Source of the DNA: G965218495 sp965262785
GTDB taxonomy: Bacteria > Bacteroidota > Rhodothermia > Rhodothermales > Bin80
Assembly (NCBI GenBank): GCA_965262785.1
Contig: OZ253559.1
Span: 1-64,000 of the forward strand
Length of the DNA: 64,000 nucleotides
Direction: 5' to 3'
Below, one piece after another: positions 51,310-60,510 of this stretch. The translations under genes and the position numbers were made by a program. Each line of letters starts with the position of its first letter. Within the stretch, counting starts at the first letter, position 1. The notes under the pieces were generated by a model, which was given only the letters and a program-made list of their open reading frames with translations, was not told where the DNA came from and searched no databases.

Positions 51310-51772
51310 TTAGTAATACCTAATCGCTGGAGTAGATACGCGCACATCCAGTATCTGTCCACCAGCCATCAAAAATGATACAGAGTTGACAGGCCCCAAG
51401 TCCATTTCAAGGAACTCCTCCACACTCTCCAGCCTACTGTACTCGAACCGGACATCCCGTCCATCCAAATACTTGGCGGTATAACCTCCGCAGTAGATTT
51501 GTGTGTACTCCTAGAGAAGGTCCCAGTAGGCATTGAGTGAGACCAGTTCGCTCACCATGCATGCCGGACACCCACGGGTATCCAGGCTGACTACAACGGA
51601 AAACGGTCCCTCGGAATCGACTGGTTCGAATAACTCCTGGTTCAAAGACTCTTCCAGGGCGTATACGATGGTACTTTCAACGGTGACCAGCCTCTCCTTC
51701 ACCTCTGCCTCCAAACTGCGGCTCCGGTGGAGCTGTACGTACAGCAAAGGCAATCCAGTACAGCGTCCTCAT
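51310..51772 (-). pseudogene. Broken redoxin-like exported protein gene
   Basis: Start MRTLYWIAFAV at 51772, then a frameshift into a frame reading LEAEVKERLVTVESTIVYAL, GPFSVVVSLDTRGCPACMVSE (a C-x2-C thioredoxin-like site), AYWDLL, TAG at 51511-51513, then EYTQIYCGGYTAKYLDGRD, VEEFLEMDLGPVNSVSFLM, ending at 51310. So one frameshift and one amber break a roughly 150-residue protein. It lies 33 bases after the beta-propeller fragment, a pairing often seen in Bacteroidota (from memory). Confidence 0.6.
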
Positions 51773-51804
51773 TCTGGTTGGGACTTGCTCCGTCACTGCC
51801 TTGC

Positions 51805-52268
51805 CTACCGGTCTCGTAGTACGTTGTCGTAAAGCTTAACGTATCTGTCACTCTCATCGGTCTCCGGGTTGCGATCCGCCTGCAGCATAAGCAGGTGCTC
51901 GGCGTCCACCGCAAAGTCCATCGGTGGCCGGGTAACACCGTAGCTCTTGATATACTCGCCGGTGGCTGCATCGTACACGTCCAGGTAGCGCAAAGTTACG
52001 CCGTCGTCATCGGATGCGGGCTGAACCAGGCAGTAATTGCCATATACCTGTATGTTGAGTGAAGCATACAGGGCATGCGGTGAGAAGCTCATGACTCTGC
52101 TGGTTTCCCCCACGGTTTCAACGTAGTTGATCTCACCCGGATGGTTGTCGATCGTCGACACAGAGAACAGCAGCGTACCATCCAGAGTGTACTTCTTGAT
52201 CAGTGACTCGGAGTAACCAGCATAGTAAATATGACCGTTGTGATACTCTAGAAAACCCGAGTAGCGAG
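51805..52268 (-). pseudogene. Truncated 6-bladed beta-propeller protein (N-terminus lost to IS3)
   Basis: About 155 C-terminal residues remain: RYSGFLEYHNGHIYYAGY, SLIKKYTLDGTLLFSVSTI, VMSFSPHALYASLNIQVYGN, LRYLDVYDAATGEYIKSYGV, AVDAEHLLMLQADR. The repeated Y..DG.LL/Y.. blades match the TolB-like 6-bladed propeller proteins of Bacteroidota. Homology stops exactly where the IS3-type end begins (about 52269), so an insertion removed the 5' half. It was followed by a redoxin-like gene, also broken. Confidence 0.65.
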
Positions 52269-52364
52269 CGGTATGTGCCAACAAAAATAAGACAAGTTCG
52301 CCTCGGAATTAGTGTAGCAGGTGGAACTCATGCTGGTAGTAACTGGTCGCGTGTGAGTACGAAG
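52269..52364. repeat. IS3-type element end, copy B
   Basis: The terminal region of the IS3-family element, matching copy A at 40766-40862. The boundary at about 52269 is set by where the two copies start to agree (CGGTATG) and where propeller coding sequence ends. The opposite inverted repeat was not found past 53701. Confidence 0.7.
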
Positions 52365-53701
52365 TTGCGGGACTGGCGACCGTTGCTCTTGGCTACGAGC
52401 TTCACCGCAGCCTGGGGATCGTCTGGCGGGTTGATCCATACCTTCCGCGGTGGCATGGGTACCTTGGGAGTCCCCCGAATGAACCGCTCCGGTTCTCGCG
52501 TATAGGCTTCCTGCATGACGCGCTGTCGCGCCTTCCATACCTCGCGCGTCTTGCCGTAATGGATCGTCGAGGGATGCATCAGCGCAATCCCCGTGTGGTA
52601 GAATTCGTTGTTGTACCAATGGAAGAACTGCCGCGCCCAGCTCCGGGCGTCCTCCAGGGAGCCGAAGCGCACCTCGTACGTCCGGTGGTACTTCGCCGTG
52701 CGGAAGTGCGCCTCCGAATAGGGATTGTCGTTCGAGCGATACGGACGGCTGTAGGAACCTTCCACTCCCAGCTCTGCCAACAGCTGCACATACGTCTTGC
52801 TTGTCATGACCGGGCCGCGATCCGAATGGAGGACCAGCTGGTCTCTTCTGACGTTTTGACGCGCGCATGTGGCCAGGACGAGATCCTTGGCCAGCGCGGC
52901 AGACTCAAACGAGGCAAGGGTCCATCCCACCACGTAGCGGCTGAAGACATCCAGTAGCACGTAGAGCTTGAAGTGCAGGCCCTTGACCGGGCCCCGAAGC
53001 GTGGTGATGTCCCACGTCCAAAGCTCGTTCGGGGCTTGGGCCAACAGCTCCGGCTTCGTGTACGGAGGATGTACGCGCTGATTCCTGCGCTCGCGTATCT
53101 CCTTGTTTTCACTAAGGATACGGTACATGGTGCGCCAGTGGCACAGGTAGGTGCCCTCATCCAGGAGCGTCGCCCAGATCTGCCGTGGCGGCAGGTCCAC
53201 AAACCGCTTTGCGTTCAATATCGCACGAATCTCCGCCCGGCGAGCTTCCGACAACCGTCGGCTGCTCTGGCGACGCCGCTTCGGCTGCTGCGGCGCCGCA
53301 CGCTGACTCCTGTAATAGGAGGCGCGAGAGATCCCCACGTGGCGGCAGGCCGCCACCGTACCCAGAACCGGACGCAGTGCCTTGACCATCTCCCTCATGG
53401 CTGCCCGGCCTCGCTCTCGCTGCTGATGCCAAAGAGCGTGCAGACTTTTTTTTTGGACCTCTATGATGGCCTCGGCCTTCTGAAGCTGCTGCCGGGACTG
53501 ACTGAGCGCCTTGCGCAGCCGCCGAATCTCCTCGTCCTTGGCCAACAGTTCCTTCCCGGACTGGGTCGAACCATAAAGCGCTCCATATTCGCGCTGCTTG
53601 CGCCACTGGGCCAGATAAGACGAATAAAGGCCTTCCCGACGCAAAAGCGCACCGACCTCTCCAGGCTTACTGCAGAGTTCGGCCTCCTCCAGAATGCGCA
53701 T
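52328..53701 (-). CDS. IS3-family transposase (single frame; N-terminus cut by an amber codon)
   Basis: 457 residues. It joins an OrfA-like N-terminus (MRILEEAELCSKPGEVGALL, coiled coil about 50-85) with an OrfB integrase: HTH region ACRHVGISRASYYRS, then DDE Asp231 (WTWDITTL), Asp294 (LHSDRG), Glu330 (NPYSEAHF), with the IS3 D-35-E spacing. Just upstream the minus-strand frame continues RRRFTAS, TAG (53705-53707), K, directly before the ATG. Homologues normally read straight through this RRRFTASYK-type start, so an amber removes about 20 or more residues including part of the DNA-binding helix. Restart at the ATG is possible, but activity is doubtful. Confidence 0.85.
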   Translation of the reverse strand: MRILEEAELCSKPGEVGALLRREGLYSSYLAQWRKQREYGALYGSTQSGKELLAKDEEIRRLRKALSQSRQQLQKAEAIIEVQKKSLHALWHQQRERGRAAMREMVKALRPVLGTVAACRHVGISRASYYRSQRAAPQQPKRRRQSSRRLSEARRAEIRAILNAKRFVDLPPRQIWATLLDEGTYLCHWRTMYRILSENKEIRERRNQRVHPPYTKPELLAQAPNELWTWDITTLRGPVKGLHFKLYVLLDVFSRYVVGWTLASFESAALAKDLVLATCARQNVRRDQLVLHSDRGPVMTSKTYVQLLAELGVEGSYSRPYRSNDNPYSEAHFRTAKYHRTYEVRFGSLEDARSWARQFFHWYNNEFYHTGIALMHPSTIHYGKTREVWKARQRVMQEAYTREPERFIRGTPKVPMPPRKVWINPPDDPQAAVKLVAKSNGRQSRNFVLTRDQLLPA

Positions 53702-53707
53702 CTTCTA

Positions 53708-54087
53708 ACTGGCAGTGAACCTGCGGCGCTTGGCCCTGGGAACCACCTCAGTCGGCGGGACCTCTGCAGTACCGGTCGTGTTGGAAGGGTAATCGGATTC
53801 TATGATTGAATAGGGGAAAATGATGGATTGGTTAAGCAAAATCGCCTGACCAGCCCTGCCGCTTGAACCCCAACGCGGCTACACTAGTAATGTATTAAAC
53901 TGTCTCGCGAGCCTTTTGCAAAATCCACTTCAGCCCTTGATTTGGGAGTAGGAGCTTCGTCAAGCCAGTGTGATTCTGCACGTATCAACTTGTTCGACCT
54001 TTGCATTGCGGAAGTCTTGCTCGAATGGGGGTGACGAACTGCGCAGGGAGGCATGACACGGCATAGCTGACCCGGCCCGCGCTGATG
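53708..54087. other. Gap between IS3 and IS5/IS1182-like elements
   Basis: The first roughly 100 bases are the continuing minus-strand frame of the IS3 transposase upstream of its amber codon. The rest has no recognisable gene; the right-hand inverted repeat of the IS3 element was not found, so that end is probably truncated. Confidence 0.4.
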
Positions 54088-55329
54088 GCGAGACGGGCCC
54101 TACGTGAGGGTACGGGTGCGCTTAGAGCACCAGGCGCATCAACTGGTCGACGGTCAGCGCCAGGATGCCGAACATCAGGTGGCAGTAGACCTTGCTATGC
54201 CCGCGTACCCGCACATACCGTCCGCCGAACTCGTCTTTGAGTCGTCCATTGACCCGCTCCACCGTCGAGCGCTCTCTGAAGCGTCTCCTCTCTGGCGTAA
54301 CGTGTCCGATGCTGCGTTGCGCCCGCGCCTCGCGCTTCAGCTCCTCATTGCCACGCGGGTTGATATCAATGATCGGCACATGCCCCAGCGATCTGCTATG
54401 CTCTCGGATTTCCTTAGCATCGTACGCACTGTCCATCAAGTCGTACAGACTTTGTACCCGAGCGGCCGTCATCACTGCCAGCGGGATCGCCACCTGGCTG
54501 TCATGGACCGAAGCCGATGTTAGCGCAGCGCTGATCGGAATCCCCCCGTCAATCACATCCAAGTGCAGCTTGAAGCCGACCCAGCAGTGCCCGTGACCCT
54601 TCGAATTGCGTTTGGTCCCGACATTGCAGTCCTTCGGCAGTTCTTCCAGCATATCATCCAGCTCCATGGAGCGTTGACGCTGCAGGCGGGTAGGGGTTTT
54701 CGGTTGTTTGCCGTCGTTGGCCTTGGGCACAGACCGCTTCGGCTTCTCGCGTGCCGGAATCGCGGTCGCGTCCCGCGAAACGTGCCCGGCCAGATGATCC
54801 TCCAGCGCGCACTCCAGCAGCACTGCGTGCAGCCGCCCCGGCAGGTCACTGTTGGCAAATTCCGCGAACGCCCGCGAAAACGACGATTCGCTCGGTACCA
54901 TGTACGACCACTCCCAGCCGCATAGCTGGTGCAGTACCGGATCGCTCTTTAGTCGCTCCACCAACGCCCGCGTGGTCGGGATATCGAATACGGACTTAGC
55001 CAAAAAAGCCCGCGCCAGCGCAGCCCGGTTCGCCTTCGGACGGCCTGGACCCTTGGACTCGCACCCCGACAACAGCTCCTCCACGCGCACTAATTCCACC
55101 ACAGAAACGAATCGTCTGTGCTGTTCACTGAGCTCGCCAATAGTGAGCTCCAGCAATGGAAACAATCTGAGCTGGAATGTGGACCAGTACCTGGACAACT
55201 CTGATCGCAATCGCATCTGCACGTTTATTATATACATTTATGATTCTCACGTGTTCCAGTATACGACTCACGACGCACTTAATCCGCATTATTCTCACCC
55301 ACGCCCTAACTTTCTACGCCCGGTTTCGC
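54088..55329. mobile_element. IS5/IS1182-like insertion sequence, about 1.24 kb
   Basis: Imperfect terminal inverted repeats are suggested by GCGAGACGGGCCCTACG (54088-54104) and, at the other side, CTACGCCCGGTTTCGC (55314-55329), whose reverse complement is GCGAAACCGGGCGTAG. One transposase gene lies between. No target duplication was identified. The right end lies about 25 bases from the stub of a (2Fe-2S) protein gene. Confidence 0.5.
54122..55237 (-). CDS. DDE transposase (IS5/IS1182-like)
   Basis: 371 residues, uninterrupted. An N-terminal DUF772-like domain (ARAFLAKSVFDIPTTRALV, then ESSFSRAFAEFA) is followed by a DDE_Tnp_1 core: first Asp SRDATAIP, HGHCWVGFKLHLDV, second Asp LYDLMDSAYDAKEI, then ERRRFRERSTVERVNGRLKDE with the catalytic Glu and FGGRYVRVRG. 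This is the pattern of IS5/IS1182-type transposases. Start ATG 55237. Confidence 0.88.
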   Translation of the reverse strand: MYIINVQMRLRSELSRYWSTFQLRLFPLLELTIGELSEQHRRFVSVVELVRVEELLSGCESKGPGRPKANRAALARAFLAKSVFDIPTTRALVERLKSDPVLHQLCGWEWSYMVPSESSFSRAFAEFANSDLPGRLHAVLLECALEDHLAGHVSRDATAIPAREKPKRSVPKANDGKQPKTPTRLQRQRSMELDDMLEELPKDCNVGTKRNSKGHGHCWVGFKLHLDVIDGGIPISAALTSASVHDSQVAIPLAVMTAARVQSLYDLMDSAYDAKEIREHSRSLGHVPIIDINPRGNEELKREARAQRSIGHVTPERRRFRERSTVERVNGRLKDEFGGRYVRVRGHSKVYCHLMFGILALTVDQLMRLVL

Positions 55330-55353
55330 GCTCGCAACCTATTTTTGCAAAAG

Positions 55354-55414
55354 GCTCAGACTGCACATTTACCTGATGTGCCTTGCCATTAACAGTTAAG
55401 TCGTAGATAGCCAT
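55354..55414 (-). pseudogene. 5' stub of a (2Fe-2S)-binding oxidoreductase subunit gene
   Basis: About 20 codons from ATG 55414 read MAIYDLTVNGKAHQVNVQSE, the characteristic beta-hairpin start of small 2Fe-2S subunits of molybdenum hydroxylases (IorA/CoxS type). The similarity stops there, with no 2Fe-2S cysteines following, and the IS5/IS1182-like end begins about 25 bases later. The match is short, so it remains probable rather than certain. Confidence 0.45.
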
Positions 55415-55743
55415 AGCAAGCGTACTTGGTCGTTCACGTGATAGATACGGAATGTGTTATGGCTAATGGCAGAGCAACTGGCCGCATCGCCGGCCTGTTG
55501 CGCTTCGTCGCGGCCGGTGCAACGAGCTTCGATGCTACGCAAGTACATTCAGCCAGTCCAGACCGGTTTTTCTGAATACTGAAGGTACAATTCAAGCATT
55601 GCGCAGTCAAGCCAACGAAGTCATTCCATCGCTAAGGGGGAAGAAGCACCACATCCGCATAGCATGACCAATTCTGTCGAAATGTGTTACCACATTGGAT
55701 CAAAAAGCACGTAGAAGTTCAGGCTATAACGCAGTCTCAGGGC
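55415..55743. other. Gap between the 2Fe-2S stub and the T9SS surface protein
   Basis: About 330 bases without a recognisable gene on either strand. It would hold the promoter of the lost oxidoreductase gene and the 3' flank of the surface-protein gene. No clear terminator hairpin with a T-run was seen. Confidence 0.4.
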
Positions 55744-58700
55744 TCATTTTGCATGCACAAGAACGCCGACATGCACTGCAACACCTTCCGGTGATTGGAC
55801 GTGGACTCGGTACATATAATGACCCGAGGCCAATGCAGCACCGTCTAGACGAATAGACCGCCCCCAGCCTGCAGCCATATCTTGGTATGGAAGCGCCAGT
55901 ACACGGCGACCCAATACGTCTGTCACATCCACGCGCACGTTAGCGGGCCAGGGCAAATCAAACGAAATGTTCGTGGCCTCCTGAAAAGGGTTAGGATAGT
56001 TGCCGCGCAAGGCAAATGTGAACGGCAAAGTTTCCTGCTGAGCGTCCACGGGAGAAAACACCTTAATGCTAAACAACAAGCTATCGGTCGATCCATTCAC
56101 ACCAGTGCCCGTGTACGTATATAGTGTGGAATCCGTGACCACCGTCGGCGTCCCGCTGATAGTGCGCGTGGTGTCGCTAAAGGTCAATCCTACCGGCAGC
56201 CTGGGAGTAAGCGTGTAGTCAATCGGTGTTACTCCCCCCGTGGCTTCGGGCAATACGAGTGGTGTAATAGGTTGCGCGCGCGGGAATGGTTGATCTGCAA
56301 CCCAAGCCGCGAACGAAACGGCTTGTACAACCTCGATGTTAAACACGAGGCTCGTGGCGGATCCGGCATCATCCGTGACAGCATACGTGTATACGGTAGA
56401 GGGTGCTACTGCGGCTGGTGTACCGCTTATCGTATGTGTGTTTGCATTAAAGTCCAACCCTGCCGGCGGCCCCGGGGTCAGCGTGTAGGTGTGCGGGGCT
56501 ATGCCACCGGTCGCTTCGGGGAGTTCCAGCGGTGCAATTTCTGCGCCTACCGTGAATGTCTGATGTTCCACGCTATCCGCAAAACTGACTGGCAGCACTA
56601 CTACTTCACCAAGTGGGACCGTCCAAATGCCACGGCCATGAGTAGCCGCGACAATCTGATCATCGCGCACCAGGAGTTGCCACACAGAGGCCGCCGGAAT
56701 CCCGTTATTGGCATATTGCCAATTCTGCCCGCTGCTGTTTGATGCGAATATGCCGATTTCCGTGGCGGCCCACATCAAGTCAGTGTTGTATGGCATTACG
56801 AGGAGATCATACACGGCCACGTCGGGGAATCCGTTCGTACTCTGCCCATTGTAGAAGTTGGACAAGTCCGTCCATGTCTGCCCAAGGTCCTTGGTCTCCC
56901 ATACTTTGGGCCTACCAAAATATGAGAACAACGCATAGGCAGTGCTGTCTTCTTCTGGATGCGTGTTGAGCCCTGAGAGTTTGTAACTCTGTAAACCATG
57001 GTTGGGAGCTACAATAGGGTGGAACGACTGTCCCCCATCGGTGGATACGTGAAGTGTAACTCTTGAATCCATCCTGTTGCCAGCCCAAACAATGTCGGGG
57101 TCGGCTTTTGAGGCCCGAACTTTGCCAGGATTATAACCCCATTTATCGGAAATGGCCGACACCGTCCACGAGCCCCCAAAGTCCTCCGAACGCCAAACGC
57201 CGGACGCTCCTATAGCAAATACCCTATCGGGTGCCTTGTCCGAATAACCGAGCGAAGTTATGAATTGGCTTCCTGCCCATCCGGCGTCCGTCAGTCCATT
57301 TCTCGCACTTTCCCAAGAGACACCGCCGTTGAGAGACCGAAAAAGCCAATTGGCATATAGGGATCCGATCAGCTTCTTGTCATCCGTTGCGTGCCAGATG
57401 GCGTCGAATCCGTCACCACTTAACTCCCAGCTCCATTTTTCACTATCATCTGGATTAAGCCCGCTAAGCCATGTGCCATTATCCTTTGTGCCTCCAATGT
57501 ACTGATTTGTCCCCGGGCGCTTGGCGATGCCATAGAATTGTGACGTAATGTAGTTTGACGAAGACCGGTCTGTTTCCTCGAAGCTCATGCCACCGTCCTT
57601 CGAAAACGCTACGCCTCCATCGTTCGCATTGATCACCCAAAACTCGTTCGTAGCTTCATCCCTGGGGATGACCGTTATGTTATGATGATCCACATGTACG
57701 TGTTTACTTGGGTCCAGACCTTGGTCGACAATTCTTTCTCTCTCTTGGCTTCTTTCATAGGTGATGCGTAAAGCTGTGTTTGGTAGACTGGCAGGGTCCC
57801 AGAGGACACTGGCATCATCTATCAAGTGCGGCCACATTAGATAGAGTTGCCCATTACCAACGCCTCCCTCCTGCGCAATATCGTCGTCTGGGTGGTCGCG
57901 ATAATCTTGCCGGTGCAGGAATACATGCTCTCGACTTTGGTCGTCTCGCGCGCCCTGCGTCGAAAAGCGTATCAGGTCAAAATTCCCGTCATCGGCCTGG
58001 TCGCGGAAGGAGACCATCAGTTGTCGGTTGTTGCCCGTGTCCCATACCTGGAATGGTACCTCGACATAGTCCTGATACGAGTACTCACCGTATGGAATAC
58101 CTTCACCTCCATCACCGTTGGTTCCCCCTGTCTCCAGAACGGTAAACCGGTGTGCGAACTGCGACCCTTGGCCAAATCTCCATTCAATGGACACATAGTC
58201 CGTCTCTTCGACATTTGTAACATCTGCTTGGTCAATGCCTAAGGCAAGTACGCCGCCAAACTGCGTGCCGGCAGGGTGTGCTGCCAGGTCCATGAACAAG
58301 TCTGTCGTACCGTAGTCAATCGCTGAGGGCCCTGACATGGGCGGCGGCCCTACAACTATTCTCCACAGAAAGATGCCACCCACAAACACCGTATCTGGAG
58401 AATACGGGTGCACGGCAATAGTCTGGTCGTACCAGCCTTGACTTCCTAGCCAGCTGACGGGGTCTTCACCGGCATCCTTCGTCAATGCCCAAGTGGCACC
58501 GGCGTCGTCACTTCGTGCCAAATCACTAGAAGGGGGGTACAAATCGATTGATGCGTACACCACGTCAGGGCTCGAATGAGACCACGCAACTTCCATGCGG
58601 ACCGCATCACTCGGTTCATAGGCACGCTCCCATGTCTTGCCTCCATCAGCTGAGCGAATTATGGCCGAAGGAGACGGTGTCCACTGGCAGTTCAACGTTG

Positions 58701-59505
58701 CGACCTGGATACCAAAATTGGCCGGCTGTGCCTGCAAATCCTGGACACGACCCGCATACGAATAATTACCGCAGCCAAATGTCAACGCGTCCGTCCAACT
58801 CATCCCACCATTCTCCGTCCGGAAAATGCCGGAATTTGTAGCAGCCACAACTACATTGGCATTGCCGGGATCAACGGCTAGGCGGTTGACCCACCGGAAA
58901 TCTGGATCCGTAGCCGTGGCCATAAGTTGTTGCCAAGTCGCACCACGATCGGTGGACTTGAATACGCCAGCGCCCGACACGGCGGACGTGTTTTGAAATC
59001 CTTCTCCTGTACCCATGTACATAATGTCGTGATCGCTCCCGGCCATGGCGAGAGCGCTGACGGCTAGATTTGGCAAGTCATCGGTGAGGGACGTCCATTT
59101 TCTTCCACCGTCGGTGGTTCTCCAAAGGCCGCCGCTTACTGCACCCGCATACCACGTCATCCGGTCCGGATCATCAGGATCAACGACAATCGGCCGCGTT
59201 CGGCCCCCGACATTACCCGGTCCGCGCGAAACCCAGCCAATACGAATTCCAGGGTGCTTGAGAGCGCGTAGCGCTTTGTAATACTCTGTAAGCTGGTAAT
59301 TGGGCGGGTACTGATCGCCGAGTGCCGAACCGCGGATTTGCGCATGATACTCTACAAAGCGGCCTGGATACCCGTAAGGATGTTGCAAACGCTTCGACCT
59401 CTGCGACTCAATGGTAGTCGGATCGACGGAGGTTTCCGGGGGTTCTAGCACGCTCGTCAATATGGCCAGCAAGAGGAGTACGAGAACGAGCAGAGCTTTC
59501 TTCAT
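55744..59505 (-). CDS. Large secreted BNR/sortilin-like protein with T9SS sorting domain
   Basis: 1253 residues from ATG 59505. Signal peptide MKKALLVLVLLLLAILTS. About 90-930 holds BNR/sortilin-type beta-propeller repeats: repeated S-x-D-x-G-x-x-W motifs such as RTTDGGRKWTSL, KSTDRGATWQQL, RSADGGKTWERA, RSEDFGGSWTV and ETKDLGQTWTDL. Two Ig/cadherin-like putative repeats follow (LELPEATGGIAPHTYTLTPG and LVLPEATGGVTPIDYTLTP, each ending TISGTP). The end is a type A T9SS C-terminal domain (LRGNYPNPFQEATNISFDLP, DVLGRRV, GHYMYRV). It is therefore exported by type IX secretion and anchored or released at the surface; ligand unknown. Confidence 0.92.
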   Translation of the reverse strand: MKKALLVLVLLLLAILTSVLEPPETSVDPTTIESQRSKRLQHPYGYPGRFVEYHAQIRGSALGDQYPPNYQLTEYYKALRALKHPGIRIGWVSRGPGNVGGRTRPIVVDPDDPDRMTWYAGAVSGGLWRTTDGGRKWTSLTDDLPNLAVSALAMAGSDHDIMYMGTGEGFQNTSAVSGAGVFKSTDRGATWQQLMATATDPDFRWVNRLAVDPGNANVVVAATNSGIFRTENGGMSWTDALTFGCGNYSYAGRVQDLQAQPANFGIQVATLNCQWTPSPSAIIRSADGGKTWERAYEPSDAVRMEVAWSHSSPDVVYASIDLYPPSSDLARSDDAGATWALTKDAGEDPVSWLGSQGWYDQTIAVHPYSPDTVFVGGIFLWRIVVGPPPMSGPSAIDYGTTDLFMDLAAHPAGTQFGGVLALGIDQADVTNVEETDYVSIEWRFGQGSQFAHRFTVLETGGTNGDGGEGIPYGEYSYQDYVEVPFQVWDTGNNRQLMVSFRDQADDGNFDLIRFSTQGARDDQSREHVFLHRQDYRDHPDDDIAQEGGVGNGQLYLMWPHLIDDASVLWDPASLPNTALRITYERSQERERIVDQGLDPSKHVHVDHHNITVIPRDEATNEFWVINANDGGVAFSKDGGMSFEETDRSSSNYITSQFYGIAKRPGTNQYIGGTKDNGTWLSGLNPDDSEKWSWELSGDGFDAIWHATDDKKLIGSLYANWLFRSLNGGVSWESARNGLTDAGWAGSQFITSLGYSDKAPDRVFAIGASGVWRSEDFGGSWTVSAISDKWGYNPGKVRASKADPDIVWAGNRMDSRVTLHVSTDGGQSFHPIVAPNHGLQSYKLSGLNTHPEEDSTAYALFSYFGRPKVWETKDLGQTWTDLSNFYNGQSTNGFPDVAVYDLLVMPYNTDLMWAATEIGIFASNSSGQNWQYANNGIPAASVWQLLVRDDQIVAATHGRGIWTVPLGEVVVLPVSFADSVEHQTFTVGAEIAPLELPEATGGIAPHTYTLTPGPPAGLDFNANTHTISGTPAAVAPSTVYTYAVTDDAGSATSLVFNIEVVQAVSFAAWVADQPFPRAQPITPLVLPEATGGVTPIDYTLTPRLPVGLTFSDTTRTISGTPTVVTDSTLYTYTGTGVNGSTDSLLFSIKVFSPVDAQQETLPFTFALRGNYPNPFQEATNISFDLPWPANVRVDVTDVLGRRVLALPYQDMAAGWGRSIRLDGAALASGHYMYRVHVQSPEGVAVHVGVLVHAK

Positions 59506-60510
59506 GGATTCCGGTGAAATTCGAAGCTGCGCCAACGTTTTGTAGGGATACCCCAACGAAGCTAGGAATTTACAAACTACGATTCAAAACTGTCACTAAG
59601 GTGTGACCGCAGAGCGTGAGACTGGGCGCCAATTGCCGTGGATATGTTGTGCCTTCCCTAACAGAATGGAGGCACAGAACCATAGCAGCACACCGCATAC
59701 CAATGCACAGAGTCAAGCATATCATCTCACTTCGCTACGAGCAGGGCTACTTCGAGCGGCGTATCGCCCAGCAAGTGGGAGTCAACCGCAGCACGGTGTC
59801 TCGTACGGAGGCGCGCCACCGCTCTGCAGACAAGGCCTTCAGGCTTTGGCCACCTTGGAGGTACTGCTCTACCAGCGACAACATTTCCTCCGTCGTACGT
59901 TTCCGCTGTCGGATAGTCGTGCGCGTGTCGTAAGGTTTGGAGCACAGGTTTTGACCTTCCATGGCCTTCCCGAAAGGTGCACTTCATCGGCCACTTACCC
60001 TGAAGTAGCGGGTTCAGGAACCACCGCAGCCGCGTTACCGCGGTTTGTTTACGAATCCGATGCGCACCGCGAAGACGTGGTCCTCCACGCCCTGCAGCCA
60101 GGAGCCCTTCGCGATACGGTGGGCCGCCTACCCTATCCATGGTCTCCTCCCGGTAACGGATCGACAGGGCCACAATGTTCTATGACCCCTACCATCGGTC
60201 GTAGCAGCCAAACCTGCAATAGTGGTCCGGTCCCATCGCCTGGCTGGTCCAGTACGCCTATATCCTGAAGGATCTGCATACGTCGGTGCCTTTTGTGTGC
60301 GGGCTCAGCCAGCATACCAACGGCGATGGCGGTTCCGCGGCACGGTAATTGCATCTAAAAGCACCGGTGGCCACTAACGGCGCAGGTGGACAGGGTAGGA
60401 GTCATAACGCGTGCTGATTTAGGCCGACGGACCAATGCGGCGAAACGTGAATGCTTGACAGCCCGTGTATGCAAGCGCCACGCCGGTGCTTGGCAGTGCG
60501 CTTCAGCCGC
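59506..60510. other. Gene-poor region with transposase debris
   Basis: About 1 kb without an intact gene. Plus strand 59705-59800 reads VKHIISLRYEQGYFERRIAQ then QVGVNRSTVSR, like an IS30-type N-terminal HTH. Minus strand about 59925-59850 reads KRTTEEMLSLVEQYLQGGQS, like the start of an IS66-type accessory TnpA. Both break off at once in other frames. The rest (59960-60510) shows nothing recognisable. Confidence 0.45.
59705..59890 (+). pseudogene. Fragment of an IS30-like transposase N-terminus
   Basis: The frame from ATG 59704 reads MHRVKHIISLRYEQGYFERR, IAQQVGVNRSTVSR, then HRSADKAFRL, resembling the HTH of IS30-family transposases (ALLxxGxSxxxIAxxLGxxxSTISRE, then YRAxxAxxL). No catalytic core follows in any frame within 600 bases. 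The fragment is short, so another HTH family is possible. Confidence 0.4.

Noticed and set aside
50752..53707. TAG reassigned as a sense codon, suggested by three amber-broken genes
   Set aside because: Intact genes such as nuoA, nuoB and feoA end in TAG, and the broken genes also carry frameshifts or TGA; ordinary decay explains it.
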